DNA of 55,410 bases from Planctomycetota bacterium (GTDB taxonomy: Bacteria; Planctomycetota; UBA1135; GCA-002686595). Of the stretch, positions 18,803-26,946 are shown one piece after another (positions within the stretch are counted from its first letter, which is position 1; each line of letters begins with the position of its first letter). The notes beneath the pieces are model-generated. The model searched no databases. It was not told where the DNA came from and saw only the letters and a list, made by a program, of their open reading frames with translations. The position numbers were made by a program, and so were the translations under genes. The stretch spans positions 1 to 55,410 of the forward strand of contig SIAI01000031.1 in the NCBI GenBank assembly GCA_009691855.1, given 5' to 3'.

Positions 18803-19716
18803 GCCGTGGACTCGGGTTGGACGCTCACGCGTTCGACACGCACGGCCAGCCGGCCACGGTGGCTGCCGAGTCGGGCCTGCGCCAAGGTCAGGCCCTCGAC
18901 GCACAGACGGGTGGGATCGCCGAGGCGCGCGGCGAGCGGGATCACGTCGCCTTCCTCCAGCGCGAGCAGTTGATCGAGCGAGATCTCGCAGCCCTCGAGG
19001 CACGCGGAGAGCTCGACCTCGACGCGCTCGAGATGCGCGGGCAGCGCGCCGGGCAGGGCCGCGAGCGTCTCCGCCACGTCGGGCTCGACGCCCGGGAAGT
19101 ACAGATGCAGCACGCTCGCCTCGCTGCCGCACGTCATCACGAGCTGCACCTCGAGGCGGTGCGCGGAGGCCTCGTGGCCGCTCTCGCGCCAGGTGCCGAG
19201 CTCGGGCGAAGCTTGGACGAAGGCGAAGTCGCTGGTCGCGAGGAGAAGTGCGCCGGCCACGGCGCGCACGATCTCGGACAGGAACTGGGTCGCCACGCGG
19301 ACCTCGGTGGGGGAGAGCTTGCGCGCGGCCTCGGCCGCGCCCGTGGCGCCGAAGATGGCCTGGACCACGCTCACGGCGGCGGCCGGATCCCACACCAACC
19401 AGGCGGGCGCCTTCTGGCAGCGGAAGCGCAGCACGCAGGGCGTGTCGTTCGGCCGCGCGAAGAGCGTCTCGGCATCGACTTCGGCCAGCTCGCCCAGCTC
19501 GAAGACGACGCGCAGGCCGACCATCTCGTCCATGCGCTTCTCCAGCGCGGGCAGGAGCCGCTTCAGCGCCAGCCGCAGCGCCGCCGTGCGCTCGCGTCCG
19601 AAGCGCATCGGGCGTGCGAAGTCACGCGCGGCCACGCCTTGCGCCGCGATCTCGCGCGCGGGCCGCGCCCGTCCGAGGACGGAGAGGAGCGTGTCGGTCG
19701 CGGGGCTCACGGTCAC
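18799..19716 (-). CDS. fliM: Flagellar motor switch protein FliM
   Basis: This 305-residue protein has the CheC-like middle domain (RMDEMVGLRVVFELGEL to about residue 230, including LSPTEVRVATQFLSEIVRA) and a C-terminal SpoA domain (ISLDQLLALEEGDVIPL). The order and spacing are those of FliM, though it is somewhat shorter than the usual about 330 residues. The N-terminal CheY-P-binding peptide, normally LSQxEIDALL, appears shortened to VSPATDTLLSVL and lacks the Glu-Ile pair. That may mean altered CheY binding. The GTG start at 19716 overlaps the preceding stop as GTGA. The partner fliN follows with an ATGA overlap. Confidence 0.88.
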   Translation of the reverse strand: MTVSPATDTLLSVLGRARPAREIAAQGVAARDFARPMRFGRERTAALRLALKRLLPALEKRMDEMVGLRVVFELGELAEVDAETLFARPNDTPCVLRFRCQKAPAWLVWDPAAAVSVVQAIFGATGAAEAARKLSPTEVRVATQFLSEIVRAVAGALLLATSDFAFVQASPELGTWRESGHEASAHRLEVQLVMTCGSEASVLHLYFPGVEPDVAETLAALPGALPAHLERVEVELSACLEGCEISLDQLLALEEGDVIPLAARLGDPTRLCVEGLTLAQARLGSHRGRLAVRVERVSVQPESTA

Positions 19717-20558
19717 TGCGTCAGGAAGGTGTTGAAGTAAACGTTGCGCACGTGGCCGAAGGCGCCGACCGGGATCTCGCCGACGAAATCGCTGGTGACG
19801 CCGGTCACCTCGAGGTAGACGCCCTTGCCGTAGGCATCGGCCACGAACAGGTCGACCTCGTCGCCCCGGTAGGTGAGTTCCTCGCCCTCGTCGAGCCGCA
19901 GGCTCTTCTTGCCCGCGTCGAGGTGCAGCTGGTGCTCGTAGAACAGGCCGCGCAGGCTGGCGCGCGAGATCGAGCGTCCGGCGCGCAGCCCGCTCTCCTC
20001 GTGGAAGCCGTCGGGCGAGTGTTCGTCGCCGACGTGCACGGGGAACAGCACCGGATCGAGCGCGATGCGCAGCTCGTCGCGGAAGACCTCGCGGCCCACG
20101 GCGTTGTCGAGCTCGCCCTTGGTCTTCTGCGAGGCCGTGCGCAACACCGCGTCGGTGAGCTTGGCCTGGTACAGCGGCTGCGCGGCGCGTGCGCCGGCGT
20201 AGCCCTCTTCGAAGGCGTCCACCTCGACGTTGAGCTTCAGCGACAGGTAGTGCTTGCCGCCGTCGCCCGAGAGGTTCACCTGGAAACCGGCCGAGGGCGA
20301 GACGTCGGCCATGAACGGGCCGGCGATGTGGTGCTCGGCCTCATGCTGTGCGCGGCCCTTGGGCACGGCTACGAGCGACAGCGCCCAGGCCATGGCCACG
20401 AGACCGACGATGCCGCCGCCGAGGAACAGGCTCTTCTTGCCGGGCTGCTTGGCTTCCACGCCGGGGGCGGCCGCGGCGGCCGATTCGGCGGGGGCGGCGC
20501 CCTCGGCCGGCGCTGCGGCGGGCGCCGGTTCGGCAGGCTTTTTTTCCTCGGCGGACAT
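19713..20558 (-). CDS. FliL-like flagellar membrane protein (second copy)
   Basis: This 281-residue protein has an Ala/Pro/Glu-rich cytoplasmic head (about 1-38), one membrane helix at about 44-66 (FLGGGIVGLVAMAWALSLVA), and a periplasmic domain. Blocks such as GKHYLSLKLNVEVDAF, AKLTDAVLRTASQKTKGELD and FRDELRIALDPVLFP follow the FliL pattern, with a strand pair followed by a helix and E(L/V)R(x)xL. The C-terminal VYFNTFLTQ resembles the usual FliL ending (V-x-F-x-x-F-x-V-Q). It is much longer than standard FliL and the second of two FliL-like genes in this operon. FliL surrounds the stator and increases its torque; this paralogue may do so for another stator state or ring. Overlap with fliM supports co-translation. 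Confidence 0.7.
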   Translation of the reverse strand: MSAEEKKPAEPAPAAAPAEGAAPAESAAAAAPGVEAKQPGKKSLFLGGGIVGLVAMAWALSLVAVPKGRAQHEAEHHIAGPFMADVSPSAGFQVNLSGDGGKHYLSLKLNVEVDAFEEGYAGARAAQPLYQAKLTDAVLRTASQKTKGELDNAVGREVFRDELRIALDPVLFPVHVGDEHSPDGFHEESGLRAGRSISRASLRGLFYEHQLHLDAGKKSLRLDEGEELTYRGDEVDLFVADAYGKGVYLEVTGVTSDFVGEIPVGAFGHVRNVYFNTFLTQ

Positions 20559-20676
20559 GAGACGGGTCGGCGGTGTGGGGGGGGAGCCGGGCTCTTATCG
20601 GCGCGCGCGCGGCGCTCCTTTACCGCGAAAACGGGCCTGCAGCGCGTCCGTGGTGGTTGGGCTGCCGCGCCGGGTG

Positions 20677-21429
20677 CTACTCGCCGGGTTCGGTCACGAT
20701 GACGATCTGCACGCGCCGGTTCGCCTCGCGCGTGGCGTCGTCGCTGTTCTCGACCAGCGGGCGCGTGTCGGCCAGGCCCACGGCCGAGAGGCGGGAGCCT
20801 TCGATGCCGGCGTCTTCGATCAGGTAGCGCACGACGCGCGCCGCGCGCGCGGCCGAGAGCTCCCAGTTCGAGGTGAACAGCGCCGAATTGACCGGCAGAT
20901 CGTCGGTGTGGCCCTCGACCACGATCTGTCCGCTTTGGGTGGCGACGATCTTGCCGATCTGAGGCATGTTTTCGAGCGCTTCGGTCAGGAGGTTCGCCGT
21001 ACCGGCACGGAAGTACATGCTCTCGGGCAGCGAGATGACCACGCCGCGCTCGTCGTAGCGCAGTCCGACGGCCGAGCCCAGGCCGGCCTGGTCGATGCCT
21101 TCCTCCAGCGACTGCTTCACCGCCTGGGCGCGCGGCGAGGAGGCCGTGTAGCGGAACAGGGACGGCCGGTCGGAGACGACCGCCGGGACCAGGGCCGCGG
21201 CGGCGTTGCCGCCGCGCTCCAGCGGCGAGCCGGAGTTCGGCGCGAACAAGCCGTTGGTCTGAAAGGCGACGTTGACCGAGTCGCTGAAGCGTCCGAGCTT
21301 CTTCGAGTCCACCTGCGAGACGGCGAACATGACCACGAAGAACGCGAACAGGAGCGTGATGAAGTCGGCGTAGGACACGAGCCAGCGCTCGTGGCTCACG
21401 TGCTCGTGCTTCTTGTGCTTCTTGGCCAC
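20677..21429 (-). CDS. motB: Flagellar stator protein MotB
   Basis: This 250-residue stator subunit couples ion flow to rotation. After a basic, His-rich leader (MAKKHKKHEHVSHERW) comes the single membrane helix SYADFITLLFAFFVVMFAV with the ion-carrying Asp at residue 22. A plug/linker region follows. The OmpA-like peptidoglycan-binding domain covers about residues 125-245, with YFRAGTANLL, VEGHTDDLPVN and NWELSAARAARVVRYL. It follows motA by 13 bases. The sequence is full length with all key residues. Proton versus sodium use cannot be decided from it. Confidence 0.95.
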   Translation of the reverse strand: MAKKHKKHEHVSHERWLVSYADFITLLFAFFVVMFAVSQVDSKKLGRFSDSVNVAFQTNGLFAPNSGSPLERGGNAAAALVPAVVSDRPSLFRYTASSPRAQAVKQSLEEGIDQAGLGSAVGLRYDERGVVISLPESMYFRAGTANLLTEALENMPQIGKIVATQSGQIVVEGHTDDLPVNSALFTSNWELSAARAARVVRYLIEDAGIEGSRLSAVGLADTRPLVENSDDATREANRRVQIVIVTEPGE

Positions 21430-21442
21430 GCGCGCTCTTCGG

Positions 21443-22243
21443 TCAGGCCGCGGCCTTGGCCTTGGCGGGCCCGGCGCCGTGCTTCTTGCCGTGGCCGTGC
21501 ACGAACACGGACAGCTTGCCCTCGATCAGCTTGGGGTTCTCGCCCTGCTGGATGGCGATCGCGCCGTGCATGATCATCTCGCGCTGGACCATCTCCGCGC
21601 GGTGCTTCATCTTGAGCTTGTTGGCCGCCGGCAAGCACACGAGGTTGGCCGCGCCTACGCCGTAGATCGTGGCCACGAAGGCGACAGCGATGCCGGAGCC
21701 GACCTTCTCGATGTCGGACAGGTTCGACATGACGTGGATCAGGCCCAGCACGGCGCCCAGGATCCCGACAGTCGGGCAATAGCCGCCGGCCGCCTCGTAG
21801 ACTTTGGCTGGGATCTCGCCCTTCTCGTCGAGCTCGTGCAGCTCGAGCTCCAGCGTCTCGGCGATGCTCTTCGAGTCGATGCCGTCCACCACCATCAGGA
21901 AGGCCCTCTTGAAGAACGGGTCGGTGGCCTTCTGCACGTGCTCCTCGAGCGCGATGATGCCCTCGCGACGCGCGATCTGCGCGTAGCGCACGATCTCCTC
22001 GAGCAGCGCGCCGCTGTCGGCCGCCTTGTTGCTGAAGAACAGCCCGAGCGACTTGAGCGCGCGGACGAAATCCTCCATCGGGAAGCCGACCATCACGGCT
22101 CCGAAGGTGCCGCCGAACACGATCAGCGCGGCCGTGGGCTGGATGACCGACGACAGGTGTCCGCCTTCCAGGTGGTTGCCGAACAGGATCAGGCCGAAGG
22201 CGCACAGCAGGCCCCCAACGGTAGCGAGGTCGATCTTCTTCAT
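21443..22243 (-). CDS. motA: Flagellar stator protein MotA
   Basis: This 266-residue protein has the four membrane helices of MotA, at about residues 6-22, 35-52, 155-178 and 188-207. The conserved block GGYCPTVGILGAVLGLIHVM carries the first of the two functional prolines, and VCLPAANKLKMKHR the second with the following basic loop. The cytoplasmic loop between TM2 and TM3 carries the charged residues that contact FliG. I chose ATG 22243 (MKKIDLATVGGLLCAFGLIL) because the first helix follows at once. It overlaps the flbD stop (ATGA-type). A His/Lys-rich tail (VHGHGKKHGAGPAKAKAAA) is unusual. Confidence 0.95.
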   Translation of the reverse strand: MKKIDLATVGGLLCAFGLILFGNHLEGGHLSSVIQPTAALIVFGGTFGAVMVGFPMEDFVRALKSLGLFFSNKAADSGALLEEIVRYAQIARREGIIALEEHVQKATDPFFKRAFLMVVDGIDSKSIAETLELELHELDEKGEIPAKVYEAAGGYCPTVGILGAVLGLIHVMSNLSDIEKVGSGIAVAFVATIYGVGAANLVCLPAANKLKMKHRAEMVQREMIMHGAIAIQQGENPKLIEGKLSVFVHGHGKKHGAGPAKAKAAA

Positions 22244-22536
22244 GCGGGGATCTCCATCTCGACACTCACGGTGAATTCGTCGTCGTCGTCGTCGTCGTCC
22301 GGGAGCTCGGGCACGAGCACCGGCGCGTTGGCCAGCAGGCTCGGTAGGCCGGCGCGCTCGAAGACGCTCGCACGCCAGTCGCGAATGCGCTCCAGCACCT
22401 CGTCGACGCTCTCGCGCACGACGCGGCTCTGGCCGGTGACCAGACGGATGGTCGTGTCGGGGCGCGCCTCGATGGACTCGATCAAGTCGCAGTTCAGCAC
22501 GAACTCGGCGCGGTCCAGGCGGGTGACGCGGATCAT
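22240..22536 (-). CDS. flbD: FlbD family flagellar protein
   Basis: This 98-residue protein belongs to the small FlbD/SwrD-like family. The core is MIRVTRLDRAEFVLNCDLIE...TTIRLVTGQSRVVRESVDEVLERI, within about residues 1-52. Members sit beside motAB and fliL in many phyla, and SwrD in Bacillus is needed for full motor torque. The C-terminal about 45 residues are an extension, including a run of seven Asp encoded by a GAC repeat, a likely slippage site. Start and stop overlap fliL upstream and motA downstream, so it is translationally coupled. This is not the Caulobacter regulator also called FlbD. Confidence 0.85.
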   Translation of the reverse strand: MIRVTRLDRAEFVLNCDLIESIEARPDTTIRLVTGQSRVVRESVDEVLERIRDWRASVFERAGLPSLLANAPVLVPELPDDDDDDDEFTVSVEMEIPA

Positions 22537-23129
22537 TGGACGAGGAACTCCGTGAACAGCACGTCGAGCACGTGCACGCTGGGGAGTTCTGATTCGGCGT
22601 CGCTAGGCGCCGACTCGGCGCCGCCGCCCTCACCGTCGTCACCCTCGCCGTCTCCGGAAGGGGCGCTGGAGGAGCCGGCGAAGAACGTGGGCTCGGACAG
22701 CAGGCACTCGACCGCCGCGAGCAGCTGGGCGCGCAGCGCTTCCTTGCCCTCCACGGTGGTGAGGTCCGAGGCGTGCTTCTTCGACAGCACGCTCAGCACG
22801 CGGTCGCGCAGCTTGACCTGCGGCAGACCCGATTCGGCCTTCCTCACGGCTGCCTTGCGATCGATCAGCAGACTCAGTTTCAGGCGGAAGTAGCGGTCGC
22901 CAGAGGGGTCGGCCAGGTTGAGGATGAAGGGCTCGATCTCGATCACGCCGGGGTCGCTCGGCACGACGGGCATCTTGGCCGACCCGGCGGCGTGCTCCGC
23001 TGGCGCGAACTCGCGATAGGCGACGTAGCCTCCGCCGCCGAGCGCGAGCAGGAGCGCCGCGATCACGGACAGCGTGCCGCCCTTCTTGGCGGGCGCGGAC
23101 GGAACCGGCGTGGCTGCTTGGCTGGACAT
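22533..23129 (-). CDS. fliL: Flagellar basal body-associated protein FliL
   Basis: This 198-residue inner-membrane protein has a short cytoplasmic leader and one membrane helix at about residues 18-37 (GTLSVIAALLLALGGGGYVA). The periplasmic domain has the FliL hallmarks: IEIEPFILNLADPSGDRYFR, LKLSLLIDRK, KLRDRVLSVLSKKHASDL and EGKEALRAQLLAAVE. It ends VHVLDVLFTEFLVQ. Before the last strand there is a 35-residue Gly/Asp/Ser-rich insertion not typical of FliL. FliL forms a ring around the MotAB stator. The ATGA overlap with flbD indicates coupling. Confidence 0.9.
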   Translation of the reverse strand: MSSQAATPVPSAPAKKGGTLSVIAALLLALGGGGYVAYREFAPAEHAAGSAKMPVVPSDPGVIEIEPFILNLADPSGDRYFRLKLSLLIDRKAAVRKAESGLPQVKLRDRVLSVLSKKHASDLTTVEGKEALRAQLLAAVECLLSEPTFFAGSSSAPSGDGEGDDGEGGGAESAPSDAESELPSVHVLDVLFTEFLVQ

Positions 23130-23223
23130 GCGCGGACGACGGGCGTGGGGCGCCCGGGGGAGTCCCCGGTCCTTTCGGCCGCGTGCGCGGCCAAAGCTGA
23201 ACCGCCGCGCCGAATCGAGCCGG

Positions 23224-23979
23224 CTACTTGTTGCGCTTCGAGCCGCCGGCGCCCGCGCGCGCCTTCTCGGCCGTGTACGCGTCGACGTAGTCCTTCCAAC
23301 GAGACGTCTCGACCTGGTTGAGGATCTCTCTGGCGTGGGTGTCGTCGCCCAGCGTGCGCAGGATCTTGGCCGCGTCTTCGGGCTCGTACTCCTGCAAGCG
23401 CTTGGCGGCGGCGTCGGGCTCCTCGATCGCGGCGATCACGCCGCCGATCTCGCCCCAGCGCGCGTCCTTGCCGGCCAGCGCGGCGCTCTCTCCGCGCTGC
23501 AGCGCGAGTTCGCGCTGGGCGAGCTCCTTCTGCATCTCTTCCAGGTGCTTGCGCAGATCCTCGATCGTCTTGACGCGCTCCTCGAGCTCCAGCTCGTCCT
23601 CGTGCACCGCGCGCTCGCGGCGCTCCAGCGCGTGCTCGTGCTCCTCCAGCTCGGCATGCTTCTTCTTGATCTCTTCGGACAGGACGCGCAGCTCGCTGGT
23701 CGAGTAGGGCGAAGGCAGCGTCCAGGCCGAGAGCACGCCCAGACTGGCCTCGATCACGGCCGCATCCGAGAGGTTCTCGACCTTCTTGTCGCCGAGCTCG
23801 TCCTCGTCGGACTTGCCGCCCTCGCCATGTTCGGCGGCCGGTGGTGCGGGGAACAAGCCCCCGATCACCGCGATCTTCCCCACGTCCTTGCCCGACAGCG
23901 CCGCGAAGCCGACGAAACACACCACGAAGAGCGACAGCCCGCCGATGGCGAAGGCGATCATCTCGATGATCCGACTCAT
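23224..23979 (-). CDS. motE: MotE-like flagellar membrane protein with coiled coil
   Basis: This 251-residue protein has an N-terminal membrane helix at about residues 8-30 (IAFAIGGLSLFVVCFVGFAA) and an acidic linker. A long Glu/Lys/Leu heptad coiled coil spans about residues 95-165 (KKHAELEEHEHALERRERAV and following). The C-terminal MgtE-N-like module has IEEPDAAAKRLQEYEPEDAA followed by KILRTLGDD. This architecture matches MotE, a chaperone-like partner of the FliG/FliF or motor complex encoded near motAB in many bacteria. It is the first gene of the second flagellar unit. The symbol is by architecture only, as primary similarity to characterised MotE is weak. Confidence 0.7.
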   Translation of the reverse strand: MSRIIEMIAFAIGGLSLFVVCFVGFAALSGKDVGKIAVIGGLFPAPPAAEHGEGGKSDEDELGDKKVENLSDAAVIEASLGVLSAWTLPSPYSTSELRVLSEEIKKKHAELEEHEHALERRERAVHEDELELEERVKTIEDLRKHLEEMQKELAQRELALQRGESAALAGKDARWGEIGGVIAAIEEPDAAAKRLQEYEPEDAAKILRTLGDDTHAREILNQVETSRWKDYVDAYTAEKARAGAGGSKRNK

Positions 23980-24021
23980 GGGAGGGCGCGCGAGGGGGAA
24001 GGACGGGACGAAGCGCTTTCC

Positions 24022-24049
24022 CTATCGGCATGGAGTTGGCGGACCCTGA
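24022..24049 (-). promoter_or_regulatory. Possible sigma-28-type promoter for the motE-fliN unit
   Basis: Read on the minus strand, TCAGGGTC (24049-24042) is followed after 12 bases by GCCGATAG (24029-24022), close to the FliA consensus TAAAGTTT-N11-GCCGATAA. It lies 43 bases upstream of the motE-like start, on the far side of a terminator hairpin that ends the preceding unit. The -35 half is poor and the spacing is one longer than in enterobacteria. Confidence 0.35.
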
Positions 24050-24853
24050 GCCGTTCCGCGTCGGCCGCGCTCGGCCGCCGCGGTTCGGATCGATTCTCTT
24101 TTCTGGGACGAGCCGACTCCGCGCGGCAGGCAGGCGCAGCGCTCGACCGCGAGCGTTTCAGGAACGCGATCGACTTCCACCTGCGCCGATGCCCATCGAG
24201 CCTCTCCTGGAGCGCGCGCGTCGAGAGCCGCTCGTGCACGAAGAGCCACTCGGCCTTGCCGGCCCAGTTCAGGAGCGGCTGACTCAGCGCTTCGAGCTTG
24301 CGGCCGGCGTCGGCGTGCCGCGCATGACGATCTCGGCGCCGTCGGGACGCTTCATCTTCTGCACCCGGCGAGCACGCGCGGCGCAATCAATCTTCGAGGC
24401 GCTCTGGACCCTCGCTGCGTCTTCACTTCTGAGCCGCCTACCCGCCGCAGGCGGGCCTGGTCAGGAAAGAACCGGCTGCCCAGGTCCGCTGAGCTTCTAT
24501 TCGTCGGCCGCCTGCACGGCGAGCAAGACTCCTGGAGTGGAGGAAAGCGCAGCGCGGAGACGCAGAGAGCGCAGAGACTCGCGCAGACTCGCGGAGAAGG
24601 ATAGAGCATGGGCCTGCGCGGTTCAGCCTGCTGGAATCCGACGCTCAGGAGGTCTTCCGCCCCGCTCCCCGTTCTTCCTCCGTGGCGCTCCGCGCTCTGC
24701 GCGTCTCCGCGCTGCGTTTGGGTTGCGGGCGGCGCACGCGCTGAACGACTTGGTCTTTGGAAGGTGAGCCTCAGAGCGTGAGCAACAATCCAACCACGGC
24801 GTGCCTCGAAGTTCTTGGGGCGCGAGGAGCGCGCGCCCAGGGGGTTCGAGGTT
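24050..24853. other. 800-bp non-coding interval between two flagellar units, with inverted low-complexity repeats
   Basis: No convincing gene is seen. Two imperfect inverted copies of a GCAGCGCGGAGACGC-type sequence, at about 24543-24600 and about 24668-24722, consist of purine-rich GCGGAGACGCAGAG motifs of the kind scattered through many GC-rich genomes. The interval separates the STN-TPR gene from the motE-fliN unit. A minus-strand frame at about 24380-24000 contains no recognisable domain. Confidence 0.5.
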
Positions 24854-24895
24854 GAGCAAGAACACCCGCGCCGGAGCGGCGCGGGATTCTTGCTC
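24854..24895 (-). terminator. Strong hairpin terminator after the flgB...fliJ-TPR unit
   Basis: GAGCAAGAA (24854-24862) pairs with TTCTTGCTC (24887-24895), and CCCGCGCC (24865-24872) pairs with GGCGCGGG (24878-24885). A five-base loop and a small bulge complete a stem of about 17 pairs. It begins seven bases past the stop of the STN-TPR gene on the minus strand. There is no long T tract after it. Confidence 0.7.
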
Positions 24896-24901
24896 GCGCT
24901 C

Positions 24902-26404
24902 TCAATAGTTCCCGCGATACGCCTCGGCCGCCTGGTCGAAGCGGCCTTCGCTCTCGAACAGCGCCGCGGCGGCGAGGTCGAGGGCTTGGGCAGCGAGCGG
25001 GTCCTCGAAGTTCGCGCGCGCCTTCGCCAGGAGCTCGATCGCGGCCTTGAGGCCGGCGCGGTCGAGCAGGACGTGGGCCCAGCCGGCGAGCACGCGCGCT
25101 TGATCGGGTTCGGGGAGCGCGCCGCGCGCGAGGTACAGGCCTTCGAACAGCTCGGCGGCCTTGCGCGGCTGCTCGGCGAGCAGCGACTCGGCCAGCGCCA
25201 CGCGCTCCTGGATCGTGCCCGGCACGTCGTCTTCGTCCAGACCGAGGCGCAGGCGCGCCTGACGCGCGAACGAGCCCAGGCCTTCGTCGGCGCCGGCCTT
25301 GGCGGCCTCGCGGCAGACGAACAGCGTGCCCAGCTCGTCGCCCGCGGCGAGCGAGAGTTCAGCGGCCTTCGCGAAGGCGCGCACGCGCTCGTCCGTCGCG
25401 GCGCCCTCGCGCGCGAAGATCAGCCACGCGCGGGCGGCCTCGACGTCGAAGCCCAGGCCCTCGAAGGCCTGCGCGCGGATCTCGAGGCTGCGCGCCTGAG
25501 CGTTGGGGGCCGAGACGACTTCGCCCTCCTCGAGCGTGCGCAGGGCCTCGACGCATTCGTTGGTGACGATCAAGGCCGTGGCGCGCACCAGGCGCCGCTC
25601 GGCCAGCTCGACGGGGTCGGAGCTCAGGAAGTTCGCGTCCAGGAAGTTGAGCAGGTGCAGCGCGCTGGGTGCGTCACCGAGCTTGATCGAGACGCGCGCC
25701 AGCTCGAGCCGCGCGCGCGCGTGGAAGGTGCCTGCGCCGTCGAGCGCGGCCAGGGTGCGGAAGTGCTGCGCGGCCTCGGCCCAGTGCCCGAGCCGTTCGA
25801 GCGCGCGTCCGGCGCGGTACAGCGCCTCGGCGGACTCGTGGCCGGCGTCCTCCTCGGCCAGCTCGGCATACAGGTGATAGGCGCCCTCCAGGTCGCCGCG
25901 CACCTCGCACAGATTGCCGCGCGCGAGCTTGGCGCGCGCCGCGGCGTGCTCGTCGCCCCCGGCCTCGACCTGTTGCCACGCGCTCTGCGCCAAGCGCAAG
26001 AGATCCTCGGGCGCATCCAGCGGCGCCAGCACGCGCAAGGAACCGCGTTGCAGCTCGAAGCGCAGCCCCTGGCTGCCGAGGACGAACTCCAGGATCTGCT
26101 CCAACGGCCGCCGCGAGAGATCCACGGAGATACGCGTGCCGTAGGGCAGCAGCTCCACGCTTTCCAGCGCCAGCGCCGACTTCTTGGCCAGCGCGCGCAC
26201 GAGCTCGTCGAACGGTACGTCTTCGCACAGGACAGACCAGCGCGGTCCGTCCTTGGTCTCCTGGCGCGAGACGGCGATCATGGCGGTCCGCCGCGTCGGC
26301 GACTCACCCTGCTCCGAGGCTTGCTCGTGCTCCTGCGCCGGTGACGCCGGCGCGAGCCACGCGCACAGCAGCAGCGCGCAGAGACGCGAGGTGGGGGAGG
26401 TCAT
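24902..26404 (-). CDS. Exported STN-like/TPR protein of the flagellar operon (copy 1)
   Basis: This 500-residue protein has a signal peptide (MTSPTSRLCALLLCAWLAPASPAQ). Residues 50-125 resemble the secretin/TonB short N-terminal (STN) fold: SVLCEDVPFDELVRALAKKS, ISVDLSRRPLEQILEFVLGS, then RFELQRGSLRVLAP. The rest, about 130-500, is a series of about ten helical TPR-like repeats, for example AEALYRAGRALERLGHWAEA. It ends DQAAEAYRGNY. A paralogue of the same layout, ending AADAYQGDY, lies at 35836-37311. It starts three bases before the fliJ stop, so it is co-translated with fliJ. The function is unknown; periplasmic location, an STN that could dock to a ring, and TPR binding surfaces suggest a scaffold for a flagellar ring or cage. 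Confidence 0.8.
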   Translation of the reverse strand: MTSPTSRLCALLLCAWLAPASPAQEHEQASEQGESPTRRTAMIAVSRQETKDGPRWSVLCEDVPFDELVRALAKKSALALESVELLPYGTRISVDLSRRPLEQILEFVLGSQGLRFELQRGSLRVLAPLDAPEDLLRLAQSAWQQVEAGGDEHAAARAKLARGNLCEVRGDLEGAYHLYAELAEEDAGHESAEALYRAGRALERLGHWAEAAQHFRTLAALDGAGTFHARARLELARVSIKLGDAPSALHLLNFLDANFLSSDPVELAERRLVRATALIVTNECVEALRTLEEGEVVSAPNAQARSLEIRAQAFEGLGFDVEAARAWLIFAREGAATDERVRAFAKAAELSLAAGDELGTLFVCREAAKAGADEGLGSFARQARLRLGLDEDDVPGTIQERVALAESLLAEQPRKAAELFEGLYLARGALPEPDQARVLAGWAHVLLDRAGLKAAIELLAKARANFEDPLAAQALDLAAAALFESEGRFDQAAEAYRGNY

Positions 26405-26946
26405 GACGCGGGCCTGGAGGAGGATCCCGCCCCTCGATCGGCCGCGACCGGGCCCGGGCTGGAATCGTCTTCGCCGGCCGGCGACCGTCGGCGCTCGGCG
26501 CGGCGTTCGGCCTCGCCGAGGCCCTGGGCGACCTCGTCGAGCTGCGCATTCTCTTCCTTGTCGAGCTCCAGGGCGTGGCGCAGGCGCGCGCGCTCGCGCA
26601 GCTCGGCCAGCGCGCGCGCGGCCTTCTGGCGTTCGCGGTGTGCGCTGGCGCTGCGTTCGGCCTGCATGCGCGCGGTGCGCGCCGATTCGACCGCGCGGCG
26701 CAGGCGCACCAGTTCGGAGTCGAGCGCGCGCTGCGCGCTCAGCACGCCGCGGGGTTCCAGCGTGCCGCTGAGGAGCTCGGCCAGCTCGGCGCGCGAACGT
26801 TCCAGGGTCGCGCGCGCGCGGTCGCGGCTGGCCTCGGCGGCGCGCGCCAGTTCCTCGGCGCTGGCGCGTTCGGCGCGCGCCACGCGCTCCTCCAGGTCGC
26901 GCACGCGCCGCACACGCTCCAGGCGGAAGTCGAAACGGCGCTTCAT
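26401..26946 (-). CDS. fliJ: Flagellar export chaperone FliJ
   Basis: This 181-residue, highly charged, almost entirely helical protein begins MKRRFDFRLERVRRVRDLEE, the usual FliJ opening (F-x-L-x-x-V-L-x-x-R/K-x-x-x-E). Arg/Glu/Ala heptads continue to about residue 140 and form an antiparallel coiled coil. The last about 35 residues are a disordered Ser/Pro/Asp tail. FliJ sits in the FliI hexamer as its stalk and couples ATPase and FlhA export gate. ATG 26946 overlaps the fliI stop as ATGA. Assignment rests on position, size and N-terminal pattern. Confidence 0.82.
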   Translation of the reverse strand: MKRRFDFRLERVRRVRDLEERVARAERASAEELARAAEASRDRARATLERSRAELAELLSGTLEPRGVLSAQRALDSELVRLRRAVESARTARMQAERSASAHRERQKAARALAELRERARLRHALELDKEENAQLDEVAQGLGEAERRAERRRSPAGEDDSSPGPVAADRGAGSSSRPAS

